Assembly: GCA_902775375.1 (NCBI GenBank) | Contig: CACYLU010000002.1 | Location: 62,001-126,000, forward strand | Origin: an uncultured Bacteroidales bacterium | GTDB taxonomy: Bacteria; Bacteroidota; Bacteroidia; Bacteroidales; Bacteroidaceae | Direction: 5' to 3' | DNA length: 64,000 nucleotides | Shown here: piece by piece, positions 44,771 to 53,546 of the stretch | How the letters are laid out: every line of letters begins with the position of its first letter | Position numbering within the stretch: position 1 is the first letter of the stretch | Translations under genes and position numbers: made by a program | The notes under the pieces: generated by a model | Database searches by the model: none | What the model was told of the DNA's origin: nothing | Seen by the model: the letters and a program-made list of their open reading frames with translations, nothing else

Positions 44771-45826
44771 ATGACCTATGCTATGGATAGTGAGAAGAAA
44801 CATATTACCTTTATCGTAAATCCTATATCTGGCACTCAGGAAAAGGAGCAGATAATAGCACTTATCAACGAATACTTGGATATCGATAAATATACTTTCC
44901 AAATCATTTATACGCAATATGCTGGTCATGCCGAGGAAATTGCTGCTCAATGTGCAGAGGATAGTCATTTTGCAGTAGTGGCAGTAGGAGGTGATGGAAC
45001 AGTCAATGAAGTGGCTCGTGCTTTGACACATACCCATACAGCATTAGGTATTATCCCTTGCGGATCAGGTAATGGCTTGGCTCGTCATTTGCAGATAAGC
45101 ATGCAACCACGTAAGGCGATAGAGGCTATCAACGAAGGAATTATTGAACGCATCGATTATGGTACTATCAATCGCCGTAAATTCTTCTGTACTTGTGGCG
45201 TGGGTTTCGATGCTTTTGTGAGTCTGAAGTTTGCAGAAGCTGGAAAAAGAGGTCTCAATACTTATATAGAGCAGTCGCTCAATGCCTCTCTTAATTATAA
45301 ACCTGAAACCTACAAGTTGACTATTGACGGGAATGAAACAGAAATCTATCAAGCTTTTCTCATCGCATGTGGCAATGCCGCTCAGTATGGCAACAATGCT
45401 TATATAGCTCCTAAAGCCACATTAACGGATGGATTGCTGGATGTAACCATTCTCAACCCTTTTACACCCTTAGATGTACCTTCACTGGCTTTGCAGTTGT
45501 TTACAAAGACTATCGACCAAAATAGCCATATCAAAACATTTCGCTGCAAAACTATCAACATCAGGCGCGAAAAGCCTGGAGTGGTGCACTACGACGGTGA
45601 TCCTGTGATGATGGGAGCTAATCTTAAGGTAAAAATTCACCATGCAGGTCTTCATGTCATAGTGCCAACTGACGATAACAAAGATCTTAACGTATTAGAC
45701 CGTGCACAAGAGGTAATTAATGGTATTCGTCAGATGAATGAACAGTTTTTTGAAGGTATCCGTCAGCGAAACAATGAGTTATTAGATAAGGGAAAGAAAC
45801 AGTTGAAGAAGCTAACAAAATTGTAG
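44771..45826 (+). CDS. Diacylglycerol kinase-family lipid kinase (YegS/DagK-like)
   Basis: I start at MTYAMDSEKKH; an earlier in-frame ATG would overlap the receptor gene. The 351-residue protein has the DAGK catalytic motifs FIVNPISGT, VGGDGTVNEVA and CGSGNGLARHL. The later YDGDPV element matches the family's substrate-side loop. It phosphorylates a lipid such as diacylglycerol or a sphingoid base, using ATP. The C-terminal ~45 residues (LDRAQEVINGIRQMN...) form an amphipathic helix. It starts 10 nt after the receptor stop and is the last gene of the operon. Bacteroidota make sphingolipids, so a sphingoid substrate is possible. Confidence 0.88.
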   Translation: MTYAMDSEKKHITFIVNPISGTQEKEQIIALINEYLDIDKYTFQIIYTQYAGHAEEIAAQCAEDSHFAVVAVGGDGTVNEVARALTHTHTALGIIPCGSGNGLARHLQISMQPRKAIEAINEGIIERIDYGTINRRKFFCTCGVGFDAFVSLKFAEAGKRGLNTYIEQSLNASLNYKPETYKLTIDGNETEIYQAFLIACGNAAQYGNNAYIAPKATLTDGLLDVTILNPFTPLDVPSLALQLFTKTIDQNSHIKTFRCKTINIRREKPGVVHYDGDPVMMGANLKVKIHHAGLHVIVPTDDNKDLNVLDRAQEVINGIRQMNEQFFEGIRQRNNELLDKGKKQLKKLTKL

Positions 45827-45905
45827 AGTAGGGGCTCTTCATAACTGGGTTACCGTTATCCTTTAGAAAAACAAAGTATGGCCAAGTTTTTTTGTTGATT
45901 ATTTA

Positions 45906-45935
45906 TTGCAGAATTAAAAAATTGTATTACCTTTG
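45906..45935 (+). promoter_or_regulatory. Promoter of tRNA-Asp
   Basis: TTG at 45906-45908, 19 nt, then TACCTTTG at 45928-45935, 18 nt before the tRNA. Confidence 0.55.
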
Positions 45936-45952
45936 CATCGCTAAACCAAATT

Positions 45953-46026
45953 GGTGCGTTAGTTCAGTTGGTTAGAATACGTGCCTGTCACGCACGGGGT
46001 CACGAGTTCGAGTCTCGTACGCACCG
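45953..46026 (+). tRNA. tRNA-Asp (anticodon GTC)
   Basis: The cloverleaf is complete. The acceptor stem is GGTGCGT/ACGCACC with discriminator G. The anticodon stem is CGTGC/GCACG, with loop CTGTCAC and GTC at 45987-45989. The T-arm reads GAGTTCGAGTCTC. CCA is not encoded. It has its own promoter and terminator. Confidence 0.95.
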
Positions 46027-46031
46027 CAAGA

Positions 46032-46059
46032 AAAGGCTGATCAGAAATGATCAGCCTTT
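46032..46059 (+). terminator. Rho-independent terminator after tRNA-Asp
   Basis: A perfect 12-bp stem AAAGGCTGATCA/TGATCAGCCTTT with a GAAA loop, followed by CTTTG. Confidence 0.8.
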
Positions 46060-46096
46060 CTTTGTATCTTGAAAAATGTCAAGAGATATAAATGCC

Positions 46097-46166
46097 TTTA
46101 GCGGTAGCTGAAGGAGGGTTTACTTCCTTTAAACGGAGTGCTTACTCCGACTAAGCCGCCCTGTTA
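46097..46166. repeat. AGCGG-type intergenic element, second site
   Basis: TTTAGCGG (46097-46104) and CTAAGCCGCCCTGTTA (46151-46166) recall the paired elements at 18005-18050. The interior also has local inverted repeats, for example CGGAGTGCTTACTCCG. No open frame is evident. Confidence 0.4.
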
Positions 46167-46435
46167 TCCTCCCTCGTTAGATTCTTATTTTTTCCTCGTT
46201 AGAAAAAATATTTTGGTAACAGTGTAGCAAAACAATGGTGATTTGGGAGAGGAATTTTGTATAAAACACTTCACACTTCATAATATACATGTAATGCATT
46301 GAAAAAACAGTGATTTAGGAGTATGAAATGTTGAGACACCTCTTCATGTATATAATCTATTGTCGTTGAGGATTCTATGATGTAAATATGAAGTGTTGGG
46401 GTGTTTGCTTGTATTTTTCCTTTCGCAAATTCTCA

Positions 46436-46703
46436 AAAAAAGTCTTCACTCTTCACAAATAGAGTCTAATGCTCTGATATATAGTGTGATATATGTGTGA
46501 AGAGTTTGTGCAACTCTTCACATCTCTTCACCCCTCATCACACCTTTGTCATTTTCTGATTTAGGTTATCCTCTAACTGGAAATAGTTTACTTTGCCGTG
46601 AAGACCTGTGAAGACTTGTGAAGAGACAAAGTAACTCTTCACACAGTAAACAACTTGTGACACAGCTATTTATACTGTGTCTGTGAAGAGTGAAGAGTTT
46701 TTT
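46436..46703. repeat. 22-bp inverted repeat of TGTGAAGAG-type units with internal hairpins
   Basis: The left arm at 46436-46457 and the right arm at 46682-46703 are reverse complements with one mismatch, each built from GAAGAGTGAAGA-like units ending in a T run. Between them many further copies of CTCTTCACA/TGTGAAGAG occur, including a perfect hairpin at 46496-46522 (TGTGAAGAGT/ACTCTTCACA). Confidence 0.8.
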
Positions 46704-46787
46704 CTGATTCTCTATTTTCTCTACTCCCATCATATAGTAATAGCCAGAATAATGATGTGATTTCCATATTGCAAACCCTATGCTTTA

Positions 46788-46850
46788 TGCCTTGCATCCT
46801 TATTAGTTGCGCCCTGCATCCATATGGTTTGTAGCCTGCATTCTTTATCT
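46788..46850 (+). repeat. Imperfect tandem repeat of about 21 bp
   Basis: Three units share a CCTTGCATCC / CCCTGCATCC / CCTGCATTC core at spacings of about 21 nt, followed by AT-rich ends. No gene uses it. Confidence 0.4.
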
Positions 46851-46950
46851 CGTTCCAATATCTGTCACGAGGTGTCTTAATATTATCAACGATGGAAAGG
46901 GAAAATATTTCTATGGGGGATACGGCGATTTTCCTCTTAAAGATAATATA

Positions 46951-48006
46951 TCAATATGTCCTGAAATCGTCAGGATATTTCAGGTTCTGTGTGATTTCAC
47001 CACCAAAGAGGCGAACCCAGGAGCGGAAAGATTGGTCGTCTTGAGTAAGCTCGATGATGCGTGCACCATTGGGCTTCAGGTTGTTATACACTGTGTCGCA
47101 ACCACTGAAACGGCCATACATCAGGAAAATGTTATTCCACTTCATCGCAAAGTCGTCATCGTGATCATGTCCGCAAATCACGGCTCGCATGTCGCCCATC
47201 TCTTTCATAGCCACAAACATACCGGAATTGATGTCTGGGGCACAAGGCTCTTCGCCATAGTTGCCCTTCATGATGCGATGCTTATCGAGCTTGAAGGCAT
47301 AACCATATTCGGGTAAAGGTATATGGAAAAACGACAGTGAAGGAATTGGTGTGCCACCATTCAGTTTGGTAAATTCCTGGCTGTGCTTGCGATACCAGTT
47401 TATCTCTTCAATATGGATATAACCCCAGCTTTCCTCAAAACCGGGTAACTCAGCTCGGTTGTTGGAATCGAAGAGATAGAACACCCACTGGGGTTTGTCT
47501 TCATTCTCTTTTGATAGTGTGATGATGTCGTTGCTTACACCATGAAGCCCTGTAACCGTTGAGTTGATATTATAGGGTATTGACTTGATAACATCGAAAA
47601 TCTCTTTGCGCGTTAGATCGAAATCGCTATCATGATTGCCTAATGCTACGGCAAAGGGTATCTTGCGTTCTGAGATAGGAGCGAGAATCTGGCGCACGCA
47701 CTCTTCAGCTGGAGTGCCAAAGATGATATCGCCGGTATGAATCACCAAATCAGGTTTCTCTGCATCGAGCATCTCACAGACATTCTTCATGGCACGTTCA
47801 GAACGAGAATCACCAGCTATATAGTGTGTATCAGTGAGTTGCAAAATCTTGAACTTGCCATTAGGCTTGTAGTTGAAGTTCATGAATTTCTCGCCTGTGG
47901 TAGTGGCTCGACGTGTGGCTGCTATGCCAGAGGCTGGAATGAAACCACTCATGCTCAGCAACGCTGAGTTCTTGATGAATTGTCTGCGGTTGATGTTCTT
48001 AGTCAT
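46951..48006 (-). CDS. Tat-exported metallophosphoesterase (calcineurin-like)
   Basis: A 351-residue protein. The N-terminus NRRQFIKNSALLSMSGF is a twin-arginine signal. The phosphoesterase motifs are all readable: LTDTHY, HTGDIIFG, LGNHDSD and GHDHDDD. The fold would bind two metals in the periplasm and cleave a phosphoester; the substrate is not known. Members with SWGYIHIEEINWY and a large middle insert are common in Bacteroidota. It starts 11 nt after the yidC stop, so it may be transcribed from the yidC promoter. The plus-strand open frame over its 3' half is not a gene. Confidence 0.88.
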   Translation of the reverse strand: MTKNINRRQFIKNSALLSMSGFIPASGIAATRRATTTGEKFMNFNYKPNGKFKILQLTDTHYIAGDSRSERAMKNVCEMLDAEKPDLVIHTGDIIFGTPAEECVRQILAPISERKIPFAVALGNHDSDFDLTRKEIFDVIKSIPYNINSTVTGLHGVSNDIITLSKENEDKPQWVFYLFDSNNRAELPGFEESWGYIHIEEINWYRKHSQEFTKLNGGTPIPSLSFFHIPLPEYGYAFKLDKHRIMKGNYGEEPCAPDINSGMFVAMKEMGDMRAVICGHDHDDDFAMKWNNIFLMYGRFSGCDTVYNNLKPNGARIIELTQDDQSFRSWVRLFGGEITQNLKYPDDFRTY

Positions 48007-48017
48007 AATGGCTGAAA

Positions 48018-49865
48018 TTATTTCTTATTAGCACGCTGTCGCTGCATTTCCTCTTGTTGCTTTTGCATTGCCTCTAAACGAGCCTGGAAACCACTCTTGC
48101 GCATTTCCTTAGGGTCTTTCTTGTTGGCTTCCAGTTGCGCAAGCAACTTGGCATCATCAGTCTTGTATCGCATCCAAGCCATAGTTACAACACTGATAAG
48201 TGTACTTAGGAAATAGTAATAGTTCAAGCCGGCAGGATAGTCGTTCAAGATGAATAAGAATACCACTGGCATGATATAGTTCATATATTTCATCGCCGCC
48301 ATTGAAGGATTGGCACCAGTGTCCTGCATCTTCATGTTATACATCATGTAGAGTAGGTTAGTGACGCACATCAGTACGCAGAATAGACTCAAATGGTCGC
48401 CCAAGAACGGGATGTTGAATGGGAAGGTCACGAATGAGTCATAGGTACTTAAATCGTCTGCCCAGAGGAAACTTTGCTGGCGCAATTCTATAGCGCTTGG
48501 CACGAAAAGGAATAATGCCATCAGGATAGGGAACTGGATGAGCATTGGCAAACAGCCTCCCATAGGACTTACCCTGTATTGACTATACATGGACATGATT
48601 TCCTGTTGTTTCTTCATGGCATCAGCCTCATTTGGGTATTTGGCATTGATCTCATCCACTTTTGGCTTCAAAGCCTTCATCTTGGCTGAAGAGATGTAGG
48701 TTTTCCAAGTAGTAGGGAAAATAACAATCTTTACAATCAGTGTCATAAAGAACAGTACTAGACCCATGCCTAGACCTAATTTTGTAAGCCAATCGAAAAT
48801 ATTGATGGTAAAGAATTGGTTGATCCATCGCAAGATAGGCCATCCCAGATATACAAGCCTCTGCATATCCCAATCTTTCTCATGCCCTTCGTCGAGTGCA
48901 GACAAAATCTTATAGTGGTTAGGACCGAAGTAGAAGTGCATTTGAGTGGGCCGGTTGCCTGTTGGGTCGAATGCAGTATTCATATCAGCAGCATAGTCTT
49001 TTATATAGCCGCTGTTACGTTCTTCCATCTTTGAATCCAACTTTGCATTGTTGAAGCCGGCATCACTGATCATTACCGCTGAGAAGAACTGGTTCTTGAA
49101 TGCTACCCATGTTACAGGCTCTTCTACCTCGTCATGATCTTCACCGCTAGCAGACATCTCTTCCACATCGTCAGCAGTCTTGTATGTGAGTTGAGCCAAG
49201 CGATTTTCATATGTATAACCCTTTTCAATTTGACGGGCTTTCTGCTTCCACTCAATGTCAATATGATTATTAGAAGATGCCAGTTTGCCGTTCATGCCCA
49301 CTGCTTGAATATCTAAATCTACAAGATAGGTGTCAGGGTGCATAGTGTAGGTAAAATCTACATAACTCTCATTAGACGCTTTCAGACGCATCGTTACGGC
49401 TTGCTCACTCTTGTTGATAGGGGTAAAGTAGTAGTCGCTGGTTTCAATGGCTCCTTGTGCATTATACAGCAAGTAGTTTAGCGAAACATCATTGCCTTCA
49501 AACAAAGTAACAGGGGTCACCTTGTCTTGACTCATATATTCTTTCAGCGTTACGGAATACAGGCTTCCACCTTTGGTGCTCAGTGTCAGTTTGGCCAGGT
49601 TATTCTCTATGCTCACCAACTCTGCTGTGCCCTGTGTGGCACCAAAAAACAACGAGGTAGAGTCTTTTGCAGCAGTAGCACGTTCGTTGGCAAGTGCTGC
49701 TTCTGCCTTTGCTTGTAATTCTGCGGCACGTTGCTGCACTTGAGCAATAGAATCATAATACTGTTGTTGAGCAGCAAGTTGTTCTTGTGAAGGACGGCTT
49801 AGGTAGCTGAAAACAATTAATACAAGGAAAATCAGCACCATTCCGGTAATGGTATTTTTGTCCAT
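48018..49865 (-). CDS. yidC: Membrane protein insertase YidC
   Basis: A 615-residue protein with an N-terminal helix (about 5-23), a large periplasmic beta-sandwich (about 75-355), and the conserved core of five membrane helices. Core motifs are [46 protein letters not shown] and the final [22 protein letters not shown] Lys/Gln/Arg-rich tail follows, typical for ribosome contact in Bacteroidota. YidC inserts inner-membrane proteins with or without the Sec translocon. It is normal in length and motifs. The gene upstream on the same strand, often pyrG, is not here. Confidence 0.95.
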   Translation of the reverse strand: MDKNTITGMVLIFLVLIVFSYLSRPSQEQLAAQQQYYDSIAQVQQRAAELQAKAEAALANERATAAKDSTSLFFGATQGTAELVSIENNLAKLTLSTKGGSLYSVTLKEYMSQDKVTPVTLFEGNDVSLNYLLYNAQGAIETSDYYFTPINKSEQAVTMRLKASNESYVDFTYTMHPDTYLVDLDIQAVGMNGKLASSNNHIDIEWKQKARQIEKGYTYENRLAQLTYKTADDVEEMSASGEDHDEVEEPVTWVAFKNQFFSAVMISDAGFNNAKLDSKMEERNSGYIKDYAADMNTAFDPTGNRPTQMHFYFGPNHYKILSALDEGHEKDWDMQRLVYLGWPILRWINQFFTINIFDWLTKLGLGMGLVLFFMTLIVKIVIFPTTWKTYISSAKMKALKPKVDEINAKYPNEADAMKKQQEIMSMYSQYRVSPMGGCLPMLIQFPILMALFLFVPSAIELRQQSFLWADDLSTYDSFVTFPFNIPFLGDHLSLFCVLMCVTNLLYMMYNMKMQDTGANPSMAAMKYMNYIMPVVFLFILNDYPAGLNYYYFLSTLISVVTMAWMRYKTDDAKLLAQLEANKKDPKEMRKSGFQARLEAMQKQQEEMQRQRANKK

Positions 49866-49986
49866 TTTTCTTTATCCAATTTTATTATTAATATAGGTAT
49901 GTCAATGATGTTTTTATACAATTTAGCTGCAAAAGTAATAAAATAAGGTCGAAGTGCCTAATGAAAGATGATTTTTTTCGATATTC

Positions 49987-50017
49987 TTGCTTGATTAAGT
50001 TATTAACACTATCTTTG
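49987..50017 (+). promoter_or_regulatory. Promoter of the DUF3078 gene
   Basis: TTG at 49987-49989, 20 nt, then TATCTTTG at 50010-50017, 37 nt before the start codon. Confidence 0.6.
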
Positions 50018-50053
50018 CATAAATAAATAATCATTTTTAATAGTAGTTGAACT

Positions 50054-51523
50054 ATGAAAAAGAGATATTTCTCATTACTGCTTATTGGGACTTTTTTATC
50101 GATTTCATCGGGATGGTCAAATAATACCGCAAGCACATTACCATATGATAGCCAAATGGCACCACAACCAGTTAAGATTAAGAACTTAAGTGGTTTATTG
50201 GGTAAATATTTTTACGTTCGCCAAACTCCAACAGAGAAGGGGAATGTTTTTCAAAATGATACTGTTTCGTTTTTATATGATAAGTATATATCAGTATTAG
50301 ACTCATTGAATAATCCTGATACTCCTGAGCGTTATATAGAAACTGATCCTAACTATTACAGGTTGTTTGTCCCTGCTACTTATTATAAATCCTCTATTGG
50401 TCAATTGTCTACAATTAAGAAAGGTGATTTAGTGCCTGATATAACTAAGACAAAAGAACAGAAATATTTATCAATTAATAATAGCTTATTCTCGGCAAAA
50501 GAGCGTGTGAATAAGATTGTTGACAAGGCATTAATGAACCTGTACTTAAACAATCCAGAGGCTATTATTTTTACTGAGGATGATTTGGACAAAGCAGGTG
50601 TGTTTGTGGATAATATAGAATCTGAAGAGAAAACAAACGCATCTAATATTAAGAATAACATGATTGATGTGCTTACCTCTAATTCTCCCATAGAACTTGA
50701 GCAGGAGGCAGAGGTGGAAGTACATAAACCAAAATTCTGGACCATAGCAGGAAACGGTTCTTTGCAATTTTCGCAGCACTACTTATCAGACAACTGGTAT
50801 AAAGGTGGTGTGAGCAGCGTTTCTATGATAGGTACATTACAATTGTCTGCCAACTATAATGATAAAGAGAAAGTGCAATGGGAAAACCTATTGGATGCAA
50901 AGTTAGGATTGGCTTCTACACCGTCAGATCAGGTTCATAAGTATCTTACTAATACTGACCAGTTGCGCATATTTAGTAAATTGGGTATTCAAGCAGCCAA
51001 GAATTGGTACTATACCGTTTCTGCAGAGTTCAAAACACAATTCGTAAATGGATATAAGTCAAATGATCCTACACTAATATCTACTTTTATGGCTCCTGCT
51101 GATCTTACTGTTGCTTTGGGTATGGATTATAAGAGAAAAACAGACAAATATGCCTTTTCTTTGTTGTTAGCACCTTTAAACTGGACCATGCGTTACATCG
51201 GTAGCAGTGAGATAGATGAAACGACATATGGTCTAGATGAAGGAAAAAGTGTGAAACACAATTTTGGTTCTCAGATTCAACCATCTATTACATGGAATAT
51301 AACCAAGAATATTACATTTGAGTCGCGTCTTGACTATCTTACAAGTTACCAATGGGTTCGCGTAGAGTGGGAGAATACTTTGAACCTGGCAGTCAACAGA
51401 TTCCTTTCTACAAAGTTGTATGTTCATGCTCGTTATGATGATAGTACTGTGCCTTTGAATGGAAGCACAAGCTACTTCCAGTTAAGCGAGTTGCTAAGCT
51501 TTGGTTTGAGTTATAGTTGGTAA
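50054..51523 (+). CDS. DUF3078 outer-membrane protein
   Basis: A 489-residue protein with a signal peptide (1-22). An N-terminal region of about 200 residues holds helical, Asn/Asp-rich sequence. The second half resembles DUF3078: KPKFWTIAGNGSLQFSQHYLSDNWYKGG, with the diagnostic NWYKGG, then many aromatic-girdled strands ending in SFGLSYSW. It is predicted to form a barrel in the outer membrane. Function is unknown. It is monocistronic, with a strong promoter upstream and a strong terminator 15 nt after its stop. Confidence 0.85.
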   Translation: MKKRYFSLLLIGTFLSISSGWSNNTASTLPYDSQMAPQPVKIKNLSGLLGKYFYVRQTPTEKGNVFQNDTVSFLYDKYISVLDSLNNPDTPERYIETDPNYYRLFVPATYYKSSIGQLSTIKKGDLVPDITKTKEQKYLSINNSLFSAKERVNKIVDKALMNLYLNNPEAIIFTEDDLDKAGVFVDNIESEEKTNASNIKNNMIDVLTSNSPIELEQEAEVEVHKPKFWTIAGNGSLQFSQHYLSDNWYKGGVSSVSMIGTLQLSANYNDKEKVQWENLLDAKLGLASTPSDQVHKYLTNTDQLRIFSKLGIQAAKNWYYTVSAEFKTQFVNGYKSNDPTLISTFMAPADLTVALGMDYKRKTDKYAFSLLLAPLNWTMRYIGSSEIDETTYGLDEGKSVKHNFGSQIQPSITWNITKNITFESRLDYLTSYQWVRVEWENTLNLAVNRFLSTKLYVHARYDDSTVPLNGSTSYFQLSELLSFGLSYSW

Positions 51524-51538
51524 CAAGTTACCACTGCC

Positions 51539-51574
51539 AAAGGGGATGGTTGCAAAATCATCCCCTTTTTTTTT
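51539..51574 (+). terminator. Rho-independent terminator after the DUF3078 gene
   Basis: AAAGGGGATG (51539-51548) pairs with CATCCCCTTT (51559-51568), followed by a T run. The T run overlaps the -33 element of the next promoter. Confidence 0.85.
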
Positions 51575-51602
51575 GTTCTTACAATAATATACATTAATTT
51601 TG
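51572..51602 (+). promoter_or_regulatory. Promoter of the rseC-rnf operon
   Basis: TTTG at 51572-51575, 19 nt, then TAATTTTG at 51595-51602, 33 nt before rseC. It fully matches the consensus. Confidence 0.65.
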
Positions 51603-51634
51603 CATGGTTAAATTGTCAATATATTATACAATCC

Positions 51635-52066
51635 ATGAAAGACGATGTTGTAAAACATGTTGGTATTGTAAGCCGTATTAATGGCAATCATATACAGGTG
51701 AAGATTACACAAACCTCTTCTTGTTCGTCCTGTAGTATTAAAAGTCATTGCACATCAGCAGAATCCAAAGAGCATATTGTTGACGTGTATGACAAAGAAG
51801 CTGCTCAGTACCATGTTGGAGATGAGGTGTGGATAATAGGATCGACCAGTATGAGTCGTAAGGCTGTATGGTATGGTTATTTGTTACCATTACTTATCCT
51901 TATGGCATTAATTATTGGTCTTTCTACATGGTGGGGAAAAAATAATGAACTCTCAATTGCGATTTATTCATTAGGAGCTGTGATAGTTTATTATCTTTTG
52001 CTTTATTTTTTTGGCAATAGTAACATGAAAAAAACATTTAATTTTATGATATCTAAAATCAATTGA
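51635..52066 (+). CDS. rseC: RseC/MucC-type membrane regulator, first gene of the rnf operon
   Basis: A 143-residue protein with four cysteines in the N-terminal part (SSCSSCSIKSHC, about 29-40), as in the RseC/MucC family. Two membrane helices follow (GYLLPLLILMALIIGL and AIYSLGAVIVYYLLLYFFG). RseC proteins are linked to SoxR reduction and to Rnf activity in other bacteria. In Bacteroidota the gene commonly leads the rnf operon, as here. It is 46 nt ahead of rnfB. Confidence 0.88.
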   Translation: MKDDVVKHVGIVSRINGNHIQVKITQTSSCSSCSIKSHCTSAESKEHIVDVYDKEAAQYHVGDEVWIIGSTSMSRKAVWYGYLLPLLILMALIIGLSTWWGKNNELSIAIYSLGAVIVYYLLLYFFGNSNMKKTFNFMISKIN

Positions 52067-52112
52067 TTTTTAAATTAGAATTTAATCAACAAACTTAATA
52101 ACTAACTAATTT

Positions 52113-53516
52113 ATGAATGTAATTCTGGTAGCAGTAATTTCTGTAGGAGTCATAGCGTTGGTGGCCGCATTAGTGCTATATTTGGCTTCAAAGAAGTTTG
52201 CTGTGTATGAAGATCCGCGAATTGCTCAAGTAGCTGAGGTGTTGCCTCAGGCCAACTGTGGCGGTTGCGGTTTTCCTGGTTGTAGCGGATTGGCTAGTGC
52301 CATCGTGAAGGCTGGCTCATTGGAGGGAAAATTTTGTCCTGTAGGAGGTCAACCTGTGATGGAAAAAGTAGCTGCTGTAATGGGACTTGTAGCGGAATCC
52401 AAAGAACCTATGGTTGCTGTGGTGCGTTGCAATGGAACATGTGCTAATCGTCCGCATATCAACCAGTACGATGGCGTCAAAAGTTGTGCTATTGCATCAG
52501 CTCTTTATGGCGGTGAAACGGGGTGTAGTTTTGGCTGTTTAGGTTGTGGTGACTGTACCAAAGCTTGTAAGTTCGATGCCATACACATGAATCCTGAAAC
52601 AGGTTTGCCTGAAGTTGATGACGAAAAGTGTACGGCTTGTGGCGCTTGTGTTAAGGCATGCCCTAAGAGTGTTATCGAACTTCGAAAGAAAGGCTTGAAA
52701 AATCGTCGTGTCTATGTTCGTTGCGTCAATAAAGACAAGGGTGCCCTTACCCGAAAGGCTTGCACTGTGGGGTGCATAGGTTGTGGCAAGTGCGAAAAGA
52801 CCTGTCCATTTGGAGCTATTACTGTAGAAAACAATTTAGCATATATAGATTTTAATAAATGTAAGTCATGTCGCAAATGTGTTGATGTTTGTCCAACTCA
52901 TGCCATCATCGACTTGAATTTCCCTCCAAAACCGGTAAAACCTGTTTCTGATGTGGTTAAGCCTGCTGCTGACGTAGAAAAACAAGCATCTAAGGTGTCT
53001 GATGTTGTGGCAAAACCAGTTTCTATGCCAAGTGCAGCTTCCATTGCAGCATTATTGCCTCAAGCTAATTGTGGCGCATGTGGATTTGATGATTGTTCTG
53101 CATTTGCTGCCGCTATAGTGAAAGATGGTGGAATTGGTGAGAAGTCATGTTCTGTGGGAGGCGAAGAAGTAATGTCAAAGATTGCAGACTTGTTAAAGAA
53201 CGCTCCTGCTGAAGCTCCTAAAGAATCTGAGAAGGCAGCTGTGACTAAAGAGTCAGTTGCTGCCAAAGTAGTAGTTCCTGCTTTTGAACTTGTTAATATT
53301 GCTGCTCATCCTAAGGTGGATGTGGTGGCTAAGATCGCAGCTTTGGCTTTGGCTAATGCTGCTAAAAGTGGTCAGAAAGCAGATGCTCCTGCAGTTAACC
53401 ATAGTCCTATAGTACCTATAAAGACTACTGGTTTGATGGCTCCTCAAAAGCTAACTGTAAAGACGCAAGAAGAAGCTAAAGCTATAGTAGATAAGATTGC
53501 ATCTACATTACTATAA
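52113..53516 (+). CDS. rnfB: RnfB, Fe-S electron-transfer subunit, with duplicated C-terminal Fe-S domain
   Basis: A 467-residue protein, longer than the roughly 200-300 usual for RnfB. N-terminal helix 3-27; Fe-S domain [13 protein letters not shown]...FCPVGG (about 47-75). Several ferredoxin-type CxxCxxCxxxC clusters follow (near 147, 173, 215 and 250). After a Val/Pro/Lys-rich linker a second copy of the first domain appears ([13 protein letters not shown]...SCSVGG, about 317-347), then an Ala/Lys-rich tail. RnfB passes electrons from reduced ferredoxin into the complex. The extra domain may hold another 4Fe-4S cluster or be a structural duplicate. Confidence 0.92.
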   Translation: MNVILVAVISVGVIALVAALVLYLASKKFAVYEDPRIAQVAEVLPQANCGGCGFPGCSGLASAIVKAGSLEGKFCPVGGQPVMEKVAAVMGLVAESKEPMVAVVRCNGTCANRPHINQYDGVKSCAIASALYGGETGCSFGCLGCGDCTKACKFDAIHMNPETGLPEVDDEKCTACGACVKACPKSVIELRKKGLKNRRVYVRCVNKDKGALTRKACTVGCIGCGKCEKTCPFGAITVENNLAYIDFNKCKSCRKCVDVCPTHAIIDLNFPPKPVKPVSDVVKPAADVEKQASKVSDVVAKPVSMPSAASIAALLPQANCGACGFDDCSAFAAAIVKDGGIGEKSCSVGGEEVMSKIADLLKNAPAEAPKESEKAAVTKESVAAKVVVPAFELVNIAAHPKVDVVAKIAALALANAAKSGQKADAPAVNHSPIVPIKTTGLMAPQKLTVKTQEEAKAIVDKIASTLL

Positions 53517-53546
53517 TTCAGAAAAATAACAAAAGAATATTTTACT

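Noticed and set aside
46807-47316. Plus-strand open frame of 169 codons
   Set aside because: It lies mostly over the metallophosphoesterase gene on the other strand, has no recognisable domain, and its residue pattern is that of a reverse-complement frame.
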